Positions 33,788 to 43,239 of a stretch of DNA of 64,000 nucleotides are shown in pieces. The notes below the pieces were generated by a model. That model worked only from the letters and a program-made list of their open reading frames with translations. It searched no databases and was not told the origin of the DNA. The DNA is from Nostoc parmelioides FACHB-3921 (GTDB lineage Bacteria > Cyanobacteriota > Cyanobacteriia > Cyanobacteriales > Nostocaceae). Location of the stretch: positions 1-64,000 of the forward strand of contig NZ_JACJQL010000013.1 of NCBI RefSeq assembly GCF_014696625.1. Direction: 5' to 3'. Within the stretch, counting starts at the first letter, position 1; each line of letters starts with the position of its first letter. The position numbers and the translations under genes are program-made.

Positions 33788-34981
33788 ATGCAGACAAATT
33801 GGAGAATCGGGTCTTTATTTGGTATTCCCCTATTTTTAGATCCTTTGTGGTTTGTAATTTTGGGTTTAGCAACACTGAACTTTGGTGTGGCTTACCAAGA
33901 ATGGGGAACGGTAACAGCATGGACGGCTGGACTGATTATGGCGTTGTTGCTATTTGGTTCGGTGTTATTGCATGAGTTGGGTCATAGTTTGGCAGCGCGA
34001 TCGCAAGGGATTAAAGTAAACTCTATTACCTTATTTTTGTTTGGTGGGATTGCCGCCATTGAGGAAGAATCCAAAACTCCGGGTAAAGCGTTTCAAGTAG
34101 CCATTGCTGGGCCTTTGGTGAGTATTGGCTTATTCTTACTCTTACGTTTGGGGAGTACTGTTGTATCTGATAGTAGTCCGGTCAGTCTGATGGTGGGTGA
34201 TTTGGCACGAATTAACCTAATTGTTGCCTTATTTAACCTAATTCCCGGTTTACCTTTAGATGGGGGTCAAGTGTTGAAGGCTGCACTCTGGCAAATTACC
34301 GGAGATCGTTTTCAAGCAGTACATTGGGCAGCCAAAGCCGGACAAATTTTAGGTTATGGTGCGATCGCCTTGGGTTTTGCGGTAGATTTCTTTACTAGGG
34401 AGTTAGTTACAGGCTTGTGGATTGCGCTGTTGGGTTGGTTTGGAGTTCGCAATGCCAACAGCTACGACCGCGTAACCACATTACAAGAAACCTTGCTAAA
34501 GGTAACAGCTGCTGATACTATGACTCGTGATTTTCGCGTCATCGATGCCGACCAGACCTTACGTTCCTTTGCTGATTCCTACCTATTGGCAACTACCAAC
34601 CCAGAAGTTTATTTTGCTGCTTCCGATGGTCGTTATCGCGGTATGGTCGCCATTGAGGATTTACGCCTGGTGGAAAGAAGCTTATGGGAAACTCAAACTC
34701 TCCACAGCATCACCCATCCCCTCACAGAAATACCTACAGTTGCAGAATCAACTGTCATAGCTGAAGTCATCAACAAGCTAGAAAATGAACAGTTACCGCG
34801 TGTCACTGTACTTACTCCGGCTGGCGCTGTTGCAGGAGTAATTGACCGGGGAGATATTGTCAAAGCATTGGCACAAAAATTAGGTTTGCGGATGACTGAC
34901 GCAGAAATTAAGCGCATCAAAGAAGAGGGTAGTTATCCGCCGGGGCTGCAATTGGGGGTAATTGCCAAGTCTATTAATTAA
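33788..34981 (+). CDS. Site-2 protease (M50) with CBS domains
   Basis: A 397-residue intramembrane zinc metalloprotease. HELGH (in LLHELGHSLAARSQG, about residues 60-66) binds zinc together with the aspartate in FNLIPGLPLDGGQVL. About six hydrophobic segments fill the first 220 residues. The C-terminal part (about 240-370) contains a pair of CBS-like units (TMTRDFRVIDADQTLRSF and TPAGAVAGVIDRGDIVKAL), which usually sense adenosine nucleotides. Start at ATG 33788; the GTG just before is less likely. Cyanobacterial S2P proteins cut anti-sigma factors or membrane regulators; the substrate here is unknown. Confidence 0.9.
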   Translation: MQTNWRIGSLFGIPLFLDPLWFVILGLATLNFGVAYQEWGTVTAWTAGLIMALLLFGSVLLHELGHSLAARSQGIKVNSITLFLFGGIAAIEEESKTPGKAFQVAIAGPLVSIGLFLLLRLGSTVVSDSSPVSLMVGDLARINLIVALFNLIPGLPLDGGQVLKAALWQITGDRFQAVHWAAKAGQILGYGAIALGFAVDFFTRELVTGLWIALLGWFGVRNANSYDRVTTLQETLLKVTAADTMTRDFRVIDADQTLRSFADSYLLATTNPEVYFAASDGRYRGMVAIEDLRLVERSLWETQTLHSITHPLTEIPTVAESTVIAEVINKLENEQLPRVTVLTPAGAVAGVIDRGDIVKALAQKLGLRMTDAEIKRIKEEGSYPPGLQLGVIAKSIN

Positions 34982-35240
34982 GTAGTGTCATGGAGAAGAC
35001 AGTGTCAATGAAAGATATCTTTCCCATACACCCTCTTTCAAGCTGGGAAAGCTATGTTAAGTAATGTAAAATTATTGTATACGTGCAGTTTTCTCGTTCA
35101 GGAAACTGCCCTAACTCCCTAAAAACTCACAATCATAGAAGTTGCCCATCATAAAACACTGACACCAAGCAATTTTTAATCCTCTTCTCTGCTTTCTATC
35201 ACCTACGGTTTCTAATATTGATTGAAACTATCCGGCGCAT

Positions 35241-35735
35241 ATGAAAAAACGCTATTTTTTACAAACTGGTGCTGCATTAGTTGGCACAGCTTTGTTACCA
35301 CCTTATATTTTCCAAAGGTCAAGCATTATGGCAGCTTCTAATACCAAGTTTGAAATCGCCAAATCTGAACAAGAATGGCAAACAATATTAACCCCAGAAC
35401 AGTTTCGTGTGTTGCGAAAACATGGAACTGAACGCGCTTTTACTAGTCCACTTGATAAGGAATATAGCGAGGGAACTTATGTTTGCGCTGGTTGCGGACA
35501 GCCCTTGTTTACATCTGATACTAAATTTAACAGTGGTACTGGCTGGCCTAGTTTCTTTACACCTATTGAAGGTGCAATTGCTACTACTACCGATAGATCG
35601 TTTTTTATGACTAGGGTGGAAGTACATTGCAGTCGTTGTGGTGGACATCTAGGTCATGTGTTTGATGATGGCCCTGCACCCACAGGTAAGCGCTACTGTA
35701 TGAATGGTGTATCGTTAAAGTTTGAGCCTGCCTAA
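35241..35735 (+). CDS. msrB: Peptide-methionine (R)-S-oxide reductase, exported
   Basis: MsrB enzyme that repairs the R form of methionine sulfoxide. 164 residues, of which the first 35 or so form a signal (KKRYFLQTGAALVGTALLPP), with a KR-x-FL core similar to Tat signals. Two CxxC zinc pairs (CAGCGQPLF and CSRCGGHLGH), GTGWPSF, and the catalytic Cys in KRYCMNGVSLKF. The signal suggests the periplasm or thylakoid lumen. tatA lies 25 kb away in this window; the link is only suggestive. Confidence 0.92.
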   Translation: MKKRYFLQTGAALVGTALLPPYIFQRSSIMAASNTKFEIAKSEQEWQTILTPEQFRVLRKHGTERAFTSPLDKEYSEGTYVCAGCGQPLFTSDTKFNSGTGWPSFFTPIEGAIATTTDRSFFMTRVEVHCSRCGGHLGHVFDDGPAPTGKRYCMNGVSLKFEPA

Positions 35736-35778
35736 AGGACGCACAAGCAAGATTAGTCTTAGTCCCAATTCAAGATGA

Positions 35779-35822
35779 AAGCGATCGCCTTCTAATCTGT
35801 GATAATTAGAAAGCGATCGCTA
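35779..35822. terminator. Bidirectional terminator between msrB and the radical SAM gene
   Basis: AAGCGATCGC with TTCTAAT pairs with ATTAGAA and GCGATCGCT across a short loop; both arms contain a HIP1 octamer. It lies between two converging genes. On the plus strand TAACTATTTTC follows. Confidence 0.6.
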
Positions 35823-35838
35823 ACTATTTTCTATCTAT

Positions 35839-37440
35839 TTAACTAACAACAGCCTCAGCTTTTGTCTCTTGTGTCTCTACAGGAGGGACAACATAAGGTT
35901 TCTCCGCACCTTGGGCTAGATATTCAGCTAGTTGTTTTTCAATTTCGTCGCGCACAATTTGGCGATACTCTAGAAAATGCTCATTGTGGGCGCAGGCGGA
36001 AATGTAATGTTCAACCACTCCAGGATTATGCTTGAGGATGCTAAACAAGTGATGCCAGAATTTCCAACGGGTTTCTCGTTTGACACCTTGTCGCCAAATG
36101 ACAATTAACAAGGCTTTAATGACTACCAACTCTGGCATTTTGAATGGTGTTTTGTAACGTGGCGCACCCAACATGAGGAAACAACGATAGGTGCGATCTA
36201 AGTATTTTACTGGGTCGTATAAAGTACAAAAGGCTTCAATATATTCCCTGGCAATATCTTCTAGGGGACGGGTGGGGATAAAGTTCATCAACGTTGTTTG
36301 GTTGATGTTACTTTCTTTATTTTCCCGTAGTCGTCCTTCCTTCTTCAGGCGATGCCATAATGCTGTGTTGGGTAAGGCTTGCAACATAGCAAATGTGGTG
36401 GAGGGGATACCGGCTTGTTCAGCAAAACGAACAATGCGATCGCCTGCACCTGCTTTTTCACCATCAAAACCGATGATAAACCCAGCCATTGGGCGCAATC
36501 CAGCTTTAATGATGGTTTGCACTGCATCTGTTAGGGAACTGCGGGTATTTTGGAATTTTTTGGTTAATTGTAAGCTATCTTCATCCGGTGTTTCAATTCC
36601 CAAGAAGACAGCAGAGAAGCCAGACTCGACCATTAAATCTAGCATTTCTTGGTCTTGCGCTAGGTCAACGGAAGCCTCTGTATCAAATTTGAAGGGATAT
36701 TGATGTTCAGCCATCCAGACTTTCAACTCTTTCAGCAACAATTTCACATTGCGCTTGTTACCGATAAAGTTGTCATCTACCATGAACACACCACGCCGCC
36801 AACCTAATTCGTAGAGGTAATCTAACTCTGCCAATAACTGTGCTGGGGTTTTGGTGCGTGGTTTACGCCCGTAGAGAACAATGATGTCACAAAATTCGCA
36901 CTGGAACGGACACCCGCGCGAAAACTGCACCGACATCATGTCATAGGCATCCAATTCTAGTAAATCAAAGCGGGGTACGGGTGTGCTTGTGACATCTGGC
37001 TTTTCTGCGGTGCGGAAAGTCCCAGAAGTTTCTCCCCGTTGCACTGCTTCCACAAACATGGGTAGGGTGATTTCCCCTTCATCAAGAATGAGAAAATCAG
37101 CCCCGACGTTCTGCACATCATAAGGTGTAGAGGTGGGATAGGGGCCACCTACGGCGACTAACTTACCCCGCCGTTTTGCTTCTTGAATTTGCTCAAGTAA
37201 ATCTTGTTTCTGGACAATCATCGCTGAGAATATGACGATATCAGCCCAAGCCCATTCTTCTTCGGTGACTGGACGGATATTGCGGTCTACCAGCTTAAAT
37301 TCCCATTCCTGGGGCAGAATCGCTGCCACTGTTACTAAACCTAAGGGTGGTAACAACACCTTGCGATCGACTAAGGCTAGAATTTTTTCGTATGACCAAA
37401 AAGTTTTTGGAAATACTGGATAAACTAGTAGAATTCGCAT
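35839..37440 (-). CDS. B12-binding radical SAM protein (DUF4070, HpnP-like class)
   Basis: A 533-residue radical SAM enzyme. The first 140 residues form a B12-binding Rossmann domain (RILLVYPVFPKTFWS, VAVGGPYPTSTPYDVQNVGA). The [4Fe-4S] motif is in SRGCPFQCEFCDIIVLYGRK (CxxxCxxC). The rest fits the DUF4070 group that includes the hopanoid C-2 methylase HpnP and similar methylases. HpnP-type function is possible but not proven: there is no hopanoid gene nearby. ATG 37440. Confidence 0.85.
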   Translation of the reverse strand: MRILLVYPVFPKTFWSYEKILALVDRKVLLPPLGLVTVAAILPQEWEFKLVDRNIRPVTEEEWAWADIVIFSAMIVQKQDLLEQIQEAKRRGKLVAVGGPYPTSTPYDVQNVGADFLILDEGEITLPMFVEAVQRGETSGTFRTAEKPDVTSTPVPRFDLLELDAYDMMSVQFSRGCPFQCEFCDIIVLYGRKPRTKTPAQLLAELDYLYELGWRRGVFMVDDNFIGNKRNVKLLLKELKVWMAEHQYPFKFDTEASVDLAQDQEMLDLMVESGFSAVFLGIETPDEDSLQLTKKFQNTRSSLTDAVQTIIKAGLRPMAGFIIGFDGEKAGAGDRIVRFAEQAGIPSTTFAMLQALPNTALWHRLKKEGRLRENKESNINQTTLMNFIPTRPLEDIAREYIEAFCTLYDPVKYLDRTYRCFLMLGAPRYKTPFKMPELVVIKALLIVIWRQGVKRETRWKFWHHLFSILKHNPGVVEHYISACAHNEHFLEYRQIVRDEIEKQLAEYLAQGAEKPYVVPPVETQETKAEAVVS

Positions 37441-37665
37441 CTTGTATCAATCCTCACGCTGTGATTGTGATCCCACGCTAACAAAAATAATTACTTATTA
37501 ACTTGTTTTCTAAATTGGCTTCAGTTTACCGTTAATGCTTTTGCTTGGCAATTATTCAAACAATACACTACGTATTGGACTTGATCTCACAGGGTGGTGT
37601 TCCATGAAGATGGCAAAATTCTAGTTAGGCATACTTGACTAAAAAAGCATGATATGTATTAAGTA

Positions 37666-38040
37666 TCAGCCACGCTGTGCGGTCACTCCATCTTTTATCC
37701 CTAATGCACTATTTTCTAGTTGTTTGAGTTGCTGCGATTTTTCTGATAATTGCAGTGCCAATCGCTGACAAACCAACTCACACAATTCAAAAATTATGGG
37801 GTCAGCAATTTCATAAAAGACACTCACCCCTTGGGGTTGGCGTTTGATAATACCAGTCTGCGCCAAAATTTGTAGGTGTTTGGAAACATTAGCTTGTTTG
37901 AGTTGCGTAATTTCTATAATTTCAGTCACATTTTTTGCACCAGATTTAAGCGCACACAATACTTGTAAGCGACTTACTTCAGACAATACCTTGAAATACT
38001 CAGCTACTGGTGCAAGTGTAGTTGGTGACGATTCGAGCAT
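37666..38040 (-). CDS. ArsR-family regulator, probable persulfide sensor (BigR/SqrR-like)
   Basis: A 124-residue winged-helix repressor: AEYFKVLSEVSRLQVLCALK, recognition helix QLKQANVSKHLQILAQ, wing GIIKRQPQGVSVFYEIAD. Cysteines occur at about 29, 87 and 91 (LCALK and ELCELVCQR); a cysteine in helix 2 and one in the C-terminal helix is the layout used by BigR/SqrR proteins to form a per- or tetrasulfide bridge. It is divergent from a persulfide dioxygenase-rhodanese-TauE operon, the classical BigR target, and a palindromic operator lies between. The sensing role is inferred from context and Cys positions. Confidence 0.83.
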   Translation of the reverse strand: MLESSPTTLAPVAEYFKVLSEVSRLQVLCALKSGAKNVTEIIEITQLKQANVSKHLQILAQTGIIKRQPQGVSVFYEIADPIIFELCELVCQRLALQLSEKSQQLKQLENSALGIKDGVTAQRG

Positions 38041-38068
38041 ACTTAAGAGCGATTCAGTATAGTTTTTC

Positions 38069-38096
38069 TTGACAATTTATCTTAAAGCATTATAAA
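38069..38096 (+). promoter_or_regulatory. Near-consensus sigma-70 promoter
   Basis: TTGACA (38069-38074) and TATAAA (38091-38096) are separated by 16 bp. Transcription would start near 38103, about 58 bp ahead of the persulfide dioxygenase gene. This is the clearest promoter in the window. Confidence 0.7.
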
Positions 38097-38106
38097 ACAT
38101 AAATAT

Positions 38107-38128
38107 TATATTACTATATAGTAGTATA
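38107..38128. promoter_or_regulatory. Palindromic operator, probable ArsR-type binding site
   Basis: A perfect 12-bp palindrome TACTATATAGTA (38112-38123) is extended to 22 bp (38107-38128) with one mismatched pair. It begins a few bases after the predicted +1, so a bound repressor would block transcription of the persulfide operon. Confidence 0.65.
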
Positions 38129-38160
38129 GTAGAAAAGCGAGACGTTACTCATCAAAAGCT

Positions 38161-38862
38161 ATGTTATTCCGGCAACTTTTTGACCCAGAGACCAGCACTT
38201 ACACCTATTTGATTGCAGACTTGGAAACTAAAACTGCGGCATTGGTTGACCCAGTGCTTGAACAAGTCGAACGTGACCAGAAGTTATTGACAGAACTGGA
38301 TTTGACACTTGGCTACTGTTTAGAGACACATATCCACGCTGACCACATCACGGGTGCGGGGAAACTGCGTGAAAAAATAGGATGTGAGAACATTGTGCCT
38401 TTTGGTGCAAATGCCACCTGTGCTAACAAAAAAATGCAGCCTGGTGACGTGCTGCAATTCGGGTCAGTTGTCATTGAAGCTATTGCCACACCTGGACACA
38501 CGGATAGTCACTTGGCTTATTTGGTCAATAAAACCCACTTACTTACGGGAGATTCCCTGCTGATTCGTGGCTGTGGACGCACAGATTTTCAAAGTGGTAG
38601 TGCTGCTGCACTTTACGACAGTATTACCAAAAACCTCTGGACGCTTCCTGAGACGACACTCGTTTATCCAGGTCACGATTATCACGGACAAACAGTGTCC
38701 ACAATTGGCGAAGAAAAAAGGTTTAATCTGCGATTGGTTGGGCGCAGTCGTTCAGAATTTATCGAGTTGATGGGTAATTTAAATCTGCCAAACCCACAAA
38801 AAATTATGGAAGCTGTGCCAGCAAACCAACGCTGCGGAGATGTAGCGATTACTTCTTCTTGA
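38161..38862 (+). CDS. Persulfide dioxygenase-like MBL-fold protein (ETHE1/Blh)
   Basis: Metallo-beta-lactamase-fold protein of the ETHE1 type, which oxidises glutathione persulfide to sulfite. Iron ligands: THIHADHITG (HxHxDH, about 57-62), TPGHTDSH, GDSLLI and YPGHDYHG. The family-specific IRGCGRTDFQSGSA (about 137-150) sets it apart from glyoxalase II. 233 residues, ATG 38161. First gene of a three-gene operon; the rhodanese follows after 46 bp. Confidence 0.92.
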   Translation: MLFRQLFDPETSTYTYLIADLETKTAALVDPVLEQVERDQKLLTELDLTLGYCLETHIHADHITGAGKLREKIGCENIVPFGANATCANKKMQPGDVLQFGSVVIEAIATPGHTDSHLAYLVNKTHLLTGDSLLIRGCGRTDFQSGSAAALYDSITKNLWTLPETTLVYPGHDYHGQTVSTIGEEKRFNLRLVGRSRSEFIELMGNLNLPNPQKIMEAVPANQRCGDVAITSS

Positions 38863-38908
38863 GTATCAGGGTTTAGAGATTAGTATTGTTGACCAGGAAT
38901 TAAAAAAG

Positions 38909-39442
38909 ATGACAAACACTAAAAACTTGACGGCAATCGATGCAATCACACTTCAGCAATGGATGGAAGAAAATACAGTTCTATTAATTGATGTGCGCGA
39001 AGCGGCGGAGTATGCAGCCGAACATATTCCTGGTGCAAAGCTACTTCCTTTATCTAATTTCACGGCTGACCAAGTAACACCACAAAGTGAAAACATCGTT
39101 TTATATTGTCGTTCAGGAAATCGTTCCAATCAAGCTGTGCAGAAATTGATAGATGCGGGTGTTAGCAACGTTTATCAACTCCAAGGCGGGCTACCCACCT
39201 GGAAAGCAGCAGGTTTACCCACAAAAATTAACCTCAGCGCACCCATTAGCTTGATGCGACAAGTACAAATTGTTGCAGGTTCCTTAGTCTTTCTAGGAAC
39301 AGTATTAGGTGCGTTTGTCTCACCTTGGTTCTTAATTTTGAGTGGGTTTGTTGGTGCTGGGTTGGTGTTTGCTGGGGTGACAAATACCTGTGCAATGGGA
39401 AATTTACTGGCGAAACTACCTTATAACCGTCGGATGGCGTAA
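38909..39442 (+). CDS. Rhodanese domain protein with membrane tail (DUF2892)
   Basis: A 177-residue protein. The rhodanese domain (about 10-110) has LLIDVREAAEYAAEHIPGA and the active-site loop VLYCRSGNRSNQA with the catalytic Cys. The C-terminal 65 residues form two hydrophobic segments of the DUF2892 type (VAGSLVFLGTVLGAFVSPWF). It would carry sulfane sulfur at the membrane, next to the TauE/SafE exporter encoded two bases further on. ATG 38909. Confidence 0.92.
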   Translation: MTNTKNLTAIDAITLQQWMEENTVLLIDVREAAEYAAEHIPGAKLLPLSNFTADQVTPQSENIVLYCRSGNRSNQAVQKLIDAGVSNVYQLQGGLPTWKAAGLPTKINLSAPISLMRQVQIVAGSLVFLGTVLGAFVSPWFLILSGFVGAGLVFAGVTNTCAMGNLLAKLPYNRRMA

Positions 39443-39444
39443 AT

Positions 39445-40293
39445 ATGACTTGGATAATTGGTCATCTTCTCGCCGTTGGTATTGGCATTAGTTTGGGGTT
39501 ACTAGGTGGGGGTGGTTCGGTGCTGGCTTTACCTGTGTTGGTATATGTCATGGGAATTGCCCCAAAAAATGCGATCGCTATGACTTTAGTAATTGTTGGT
39601 ACAGTTAGTTTATTAGGAAGTATCTCTCACTGGCGTGCAGGAAATATCCGGTGGAAAACCGCCTATATTTTTGGTGCGGCGACAATGTTAGGGGCTTTCT
39701 TTGGTGCTAGGTTGGCGACATTGCCATTTATTACCGATGCTATACAGATGTTGCTGTTTGCGCTGTTGATGCTGGTGGCTAGTATCATCATGATTCAGCA
39801 CAGTATGGGGAGTAAAACAACTCATGATGATTTACCTTATCCGCCGCCAGTCTGTAAACGTTGCTGGTTGTGGTTGATGAGTGAGGGAATTATTGTTGGT
39901 GGTTTGACAGGGTTAGTTGGTGTTGGTGGTGGGTTTGCGATTATTCCAGCTTTGGTGTTACTCGCTAAATTACCGATGAAGACAGCAATTGGCACATCTT
40001 TATTCATTATCGCTATGAATGCGATCGCTGGATTTCTTGGTTATCTGGGACACATCACCCTAGACTGGAACCTCATATTTAGTTTTATACTCGCTGCTAG
40101 TGCTGGGACTTTGCTTGGTGCGTATTTGACTAGGTTTGTTCCTGCGGCTAAATTGCAAAAGAGTTTTGGCTATTTTCTCCTAGCAGTAGCAGCATTTGTA
40201 TTATTTCAAAACCGTGGCGTATGTTCACCAAAGTCGGCTGCATCGGCAAAAGTTAGCTTACAAAAGCAGGCATTTATTAACGATACTTTTTAA
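39445..40293 (+). CDS. TauE/SafE-family sulfite exporter/permease
   Basis: A 282-residue membrane protein with eight or so helices. Signature: GISLGLLGGGGSVLALPVLVYV and, in the second half, GLTGLVGVGGGFAIIPALVLL, the duplicated TauE/SafE motif. It is separated by two bases from the rhodanese gene, so cotranscription is nearly certain. It may export sulfite or another organosulfur product of persulfide oxidation. ATG 39445. Confidence 0.9.
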   Translation: MTWIIGHLLAVGIGISLGLLGGGGSVLALPVLVYVMGIAPKNAIAMTLVIVGTVSLLGSISHWRAGNIRWKTAYIFGAATMLGAFFGARLATLPFITDAIQMLLFALLMLVASIIMIQHSMGSKTTHDDLPYPPPVCKRCWLWLMSEGIIVGGLTGLVGVGGGFAIIPALVLLAKLPMKTAIGTSLFIIAMNAIAGFLGYLGHITLDWNLIFSFILAASAGTLLGAYLTRFVPAAKLQKSFGYFLLAVAAFVLFQNRGVCSPKSAASAKVSLQKQAFINDTF

Positions 40294-40375
40294 AGTAGAG
40301 GTAGAGGCTAAACTTTCCTTTTTGACTGCATCTGGGTTTGCCGCAACGCCGAATTTTAGTAGGGTGGAATGAATT

Positions 40376-40954
40376 ATGACTGCTTTAACATTACAGTTAC
40401 CGTCTCATCTCAAATTTACGGATGAAGAATTTGAACAGATTGTGGCTGTAAATCAAGAGTTGCGTTTGGAATTAACTGCGGAAGGGGAATTAGTCATCAT
40501 GTCACCCACTGGGGGGGAAACAGGAAACCGTAATTTTGATTTGTTGGGTCAACTATGGCTGTGGAACAGTCAGAATAATCTAGGCAAAGCTTTTGATTCT
40601 TCTACAGGTTTTAAACTTCCCAATGGTGCAACTCGTTCTCCTGATGCTTCTTGGGTCAAGATGGAAAGATGGGATATTCTCACATCACAACAAAGAAAAA
40701 AATATCTTCCTTTGTGTCCAGATTTTGCCGTGGAGTTGGTTTCAGAAACTGACGATGTAGAAGATACTCAAGCCAAAATGTTGGAATATTTAGCAAATGG
40801 TTTACAGCTTGGTTGGTTAATTAACCCCAAAGAAAAGCTAGTGATAATTTATCGTCCTCATCAAGCACCACAGGTATTACAATCTCCTACAAGTTTATCT
40901 GGGGAAAATGTTCTACCTGGTTTTATTTTAAATTTACAGCCAATTTTTGCATAG
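40376..40954 (+). CDS. Uma2 family (DUF820) putative nuclease
   Basis: A 192-residue Uma2 protein, more typical than the one at 23908: FTDEEFEQIVAVNQELRLEL, GELVIMSPTGGETGNRN, LPNGATRSPDASWVKMERW and CPDFAVELVSETDD, AKMLEYLANGLQLGWLINP. PD-(D/E)XK fold; role unknown. Solitary; follows the sulfur operon after 82 bp. Confidence 0.9.
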   Translation: MTALTLQLPSHLKFTDEEFEQIVAVNQELRLELTAEGELVIMSPTGGETGNRNFDLLGQLWLWNSQNNLGKAFDSSTGFKLPNGATRSPDASWVKMERWDILTSQQRKKYLPLCPDFAVELVSETDDVEDTQAKMLEYLANGLQLGWLINPKEKLVIIYRPHQAPQVLQSPTSLSGENVLPGFILNLQPIFA

Positions 40955-40962
40955 ATTGAGAA

Positions 40963-41922
40963 CTACTGGCTAGAACTATCAACACCGCTAATTTTTAAAA
41001 CATCACTCATCGTTGCACAGTAATTTGGCAAGCCAAAGCTATCGGGGTTAATCACGGTTTCATAGGTGAAATGACGATAGTTCATACAGAATCTATCCCA
41101 ATCTGCCATCTGAATGCGAAAGACGGCTATGATGAGATTTGCCAATGATAAAGATAGGGGAATACGGAAGGAAATTTTTTTGCCTAGATAGGTGCAAAGT
41201 TGTTCTATTGCTTGGTTAGCTGTTAAACGCTTTTGACCTAATACTAATCTACGTGATGTATTTTCTTGAGGAGGATTGACTATTAAATATTTAACTACGC
41301 TGGCAATATCTTTGCCGTGGATGAAGTGGAAACTACCATCGGCTTGCAAGAAGCGAATTAAATTAACGTATTTTGTAACTTCGGGGATACCTGATGTGAG
41401 ATGAGAATAAGGTTTTTTAGCATCACCACCTAAGACTAATGTGGGGAAAACTGTGGTGATTTTGGAGGCAATACCTAATTCTGATATTTTATGTAAGCAT
41501 TCATATTTAGACCGGATATAATCTGTGCCGATTTCCCCTGCTTCTTTGAGTGGTTGATTATGACTATCTAAGACGCTTGCTGTAGAAAAATAAATAACTT
41601 GTTGACAAAGGTCTGGATCTAATAAGTTAAGTAACTCTATAGTTTTAGATACATTAATATCAAAGGTTTGCTCACCACCCCAAGCTGTTGCAGTGAGGAC
41701 AGCTATATCAATTGTGGACAATAAATCAGCAAATTGACTAATATTTTGCATATCACCCTGTAAGATGGTGACACCCGGACGAACATGAGTATCTACTTGT
41801 AATTTACTGGGGTTTCTGACTAGTAAATATAGTTCGTAATCTGTTTCTTGAATTAAGGTTTCGCTAATATAGTGACCTATACATCCACTAGCACCTGTCA
41901 CAAAAATTCTTTTTTTGGTCAT
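40963..41922 (-). CDS. NAD(P)-dependent epimerase/dehydratase (extended SDR)
   Basis: A 319-residue extended short-chain dehydrogenase. N-terminal nucleotide site RIFVTGASGCIGHYISETL (GxxGxxG), later IDIAVLTATAWGG, the YxxxK catalytic pair in DYIRSKYECLHK, and VFPTLVLGGDAKKPY. Related to NAD-dependent epimerases; the substrate is not visible. ATG 41922. Convergent with the Uma2 gene, 8 bp apart. Confidence 0.85.
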   Translation of the reverse strand: MTKKRIFVTGASGCIGHYISETLIQETDYELYLLVRNPSKLQVDTHVRPGVTILQGDMQNISQFADLLSTIDIAVLTATAWGGEQTFDINVSKTIELLNLLDPDLCQQVIYFSTASVLDSHNQPLKEAGEIGTDYIRSKYECLHKISELGIASKITTVFPTLVLGGDAKKPYSHLTSGIPEVTKYVNLIRFLQADGSFHFIHGKDIASVVKYLIVNPPQENTSRRLVLGQKRLTANQAIEQLCTYLGKKISFRIPLSLSLANLIIAVFRIQMADWDRFCMNYRHFTYETVINPDSFGLPNYCATMSDVLKISGVDSSSQ

Positions 41923-42020
41923 GTGTTAAAAGTTTGGTTATTAGTTGTAGTGATAAATTGACAACTAATAAATATGGTAAGTTCCTAAGTGTGATTTGTT
42001 CACGCAGAGACGCAGTTCAT

Positions 42021-42172
42021 TGAAAGCGTTCCCGTTGGCGTAGCCTCTCGTAGAGAAGGGTGGCGCAGAGGGGAAATAAGAGAGTTTGTCAACTGTCAAC
42101 CGACAACTGACAACTGACCCTTCGGGTTCGCCAGTTGCTCATGGGGGAAACCCCCAAGACCGCACTGGCTCA
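42021..42172. repeat. Cluster of small dispersed repeats upstream of the SDR gene
   Basis: At 42023-42060 lies the dispersed unit GCGTTCCCGTTGGCGTAGCC followed by TCTCGTAGAGAAGG, a sequence type common in Nostoc genomes. From 42089 heptamers (AACTGTC, AACTGAC) follow, then at 42118-42172 the GGGGGAAACCCCC repeat, the same as inside coaX. The 264-bp spacer up to hemE has no gene. Confidence 0.8.
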
Positions 42173-42186
42173 CAACTGACAACTGA

Positions 42187-43239
42187 CTACACCAAAACAT
42201 TTAATTGCTTGGCTGTTTCAAAGAAGAAGGCGACGTTTTCTTCTGGTGTGTCTGGTAGTACACCGTGTCCGAGGTTGAGAATATGACCCCAGTTACCAGC
42301 TTTGCGAACGGTATCGATGATGCGATCGCGGATAAACTGTTTAGAGGCATAAAGTACGCCAGGGTCAAGATTGCCCTGTACTTTCATCTGTTTGCCTAAT
42401 CTGGCTCTAGCATCAGCCATATCTACTGTCCAATCGACGGTGACAATATCAGCACCAGATTGTCCCATGCGTTCTAGTACGCCGGCGCTACCACTCACTA
42501 GCAAAATCAAGGGTGTATCAGGATGGGTTTGCTTGATTTGCTGGAATACTCGTTGCTGATAGGGTAGGGCAAAGGTGTCATAATCTTGGGGGCTGAGTTG
42601 TCCTGCCCAAGAGTCGAACATCTGTACTACTTGTGCGCCGGAGTCGATTTGGTAACGAGCATAAATGGCGATCGCATCTGCTAATTTAGTTAACAGTTGA
42701 TGCAGAATCGCTGGCTCGGAGAATGCCAGATTTTTGATGATGGAGTAGGTTTTGGAACCTTTACCCTCCACCGCATAGGCGGCTAGCGTCCAAGGCGCGC
42801 CGACAAAGCCCAATACCGTTGATTGATTGCCTACTTCTTGGCGTAAAGCCTGCAATATGGTTTTAATGAACGGTAAAGCTGCTTCTGGTTCTAAGGGACG
42901 CAGTTGTTCAATTTGTGCTTGAGTGCGAATGGGCGCATGAATGATGGGGCCTTTACCTTCCGCAATGTCCATTTCAATCCCTAAGCCTGGCAAGGGGGTG
43001 ACAATATCGGAAAATAAAATTACTCCGTCTGGCTGGAAAGCTTTCCAAGGTTGCAGGGAAACTTCAATCGCTACCTCTGGAATTTCAGAGCGATCGCGAA
43101 ATGAAGGATACTTTTCCCTTAAATCCCGATATGCTTTCATGTATCGTCCTGCTTGGCGCATCATCCATACAGGGGGACGATCTACAATTTCACCACGAGC
43201 AGCCCGCAAAAGGTGAGGAGCCGTTGAAGTAACACCCAT
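42187..43239 (-). CDS. hemE: Uroporphyrinogen decarboxylase
   Basis: Makes coproporphyrinogen III from uroporphyrinogen III in heme and chlorophyll synthesis. 350 residues. Visible: [20 protein letters not shown] (substrate-binding Arg), [47 protein letters not shown] and [15 protein letters not shown]. All conserved motifs intact. ATG 43239. Solitary. Confidence 0.96.
   Translation of the reverse strand: MGVTSTAPHLLRAARGEIVDRPPVWMMRQAGRYMKAYRDLREKYPSFRDRSEIPEVAIEVSLQPWKAFQPDGVILFSDIVTPLPGLGIEMDIAEGKGPIIHAPIRTQAQIEQLRPLEPEAALPFIKTILQALRQEVGNQSTVLGFVGAPWTLAAYAVEGKGSKTYSIIKNLAFSEPAILHQLLTKLADAIAIYARYQIDSGAQVVQMFDSWAGQLSPQDYDTFALPYQQRVFQQIKQTHPDTPLILLVSGSAGVLERMGQSGADIVTVDWTVDMADARARLGKQMKVQGNLDPGVLYASKQFIRDRIIDTVRKAGNWGHILNLGHGVLPDTPEENVAFFFETAKQLNVLV

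Noticed and set aside
35839..37440. Naming the radical SAM gene hpnP
   Set aside because: The domain order fits, but sequence reading alone cannot tell HpnP from other DUF4070 methylases and no hopanoid gene is nearby.
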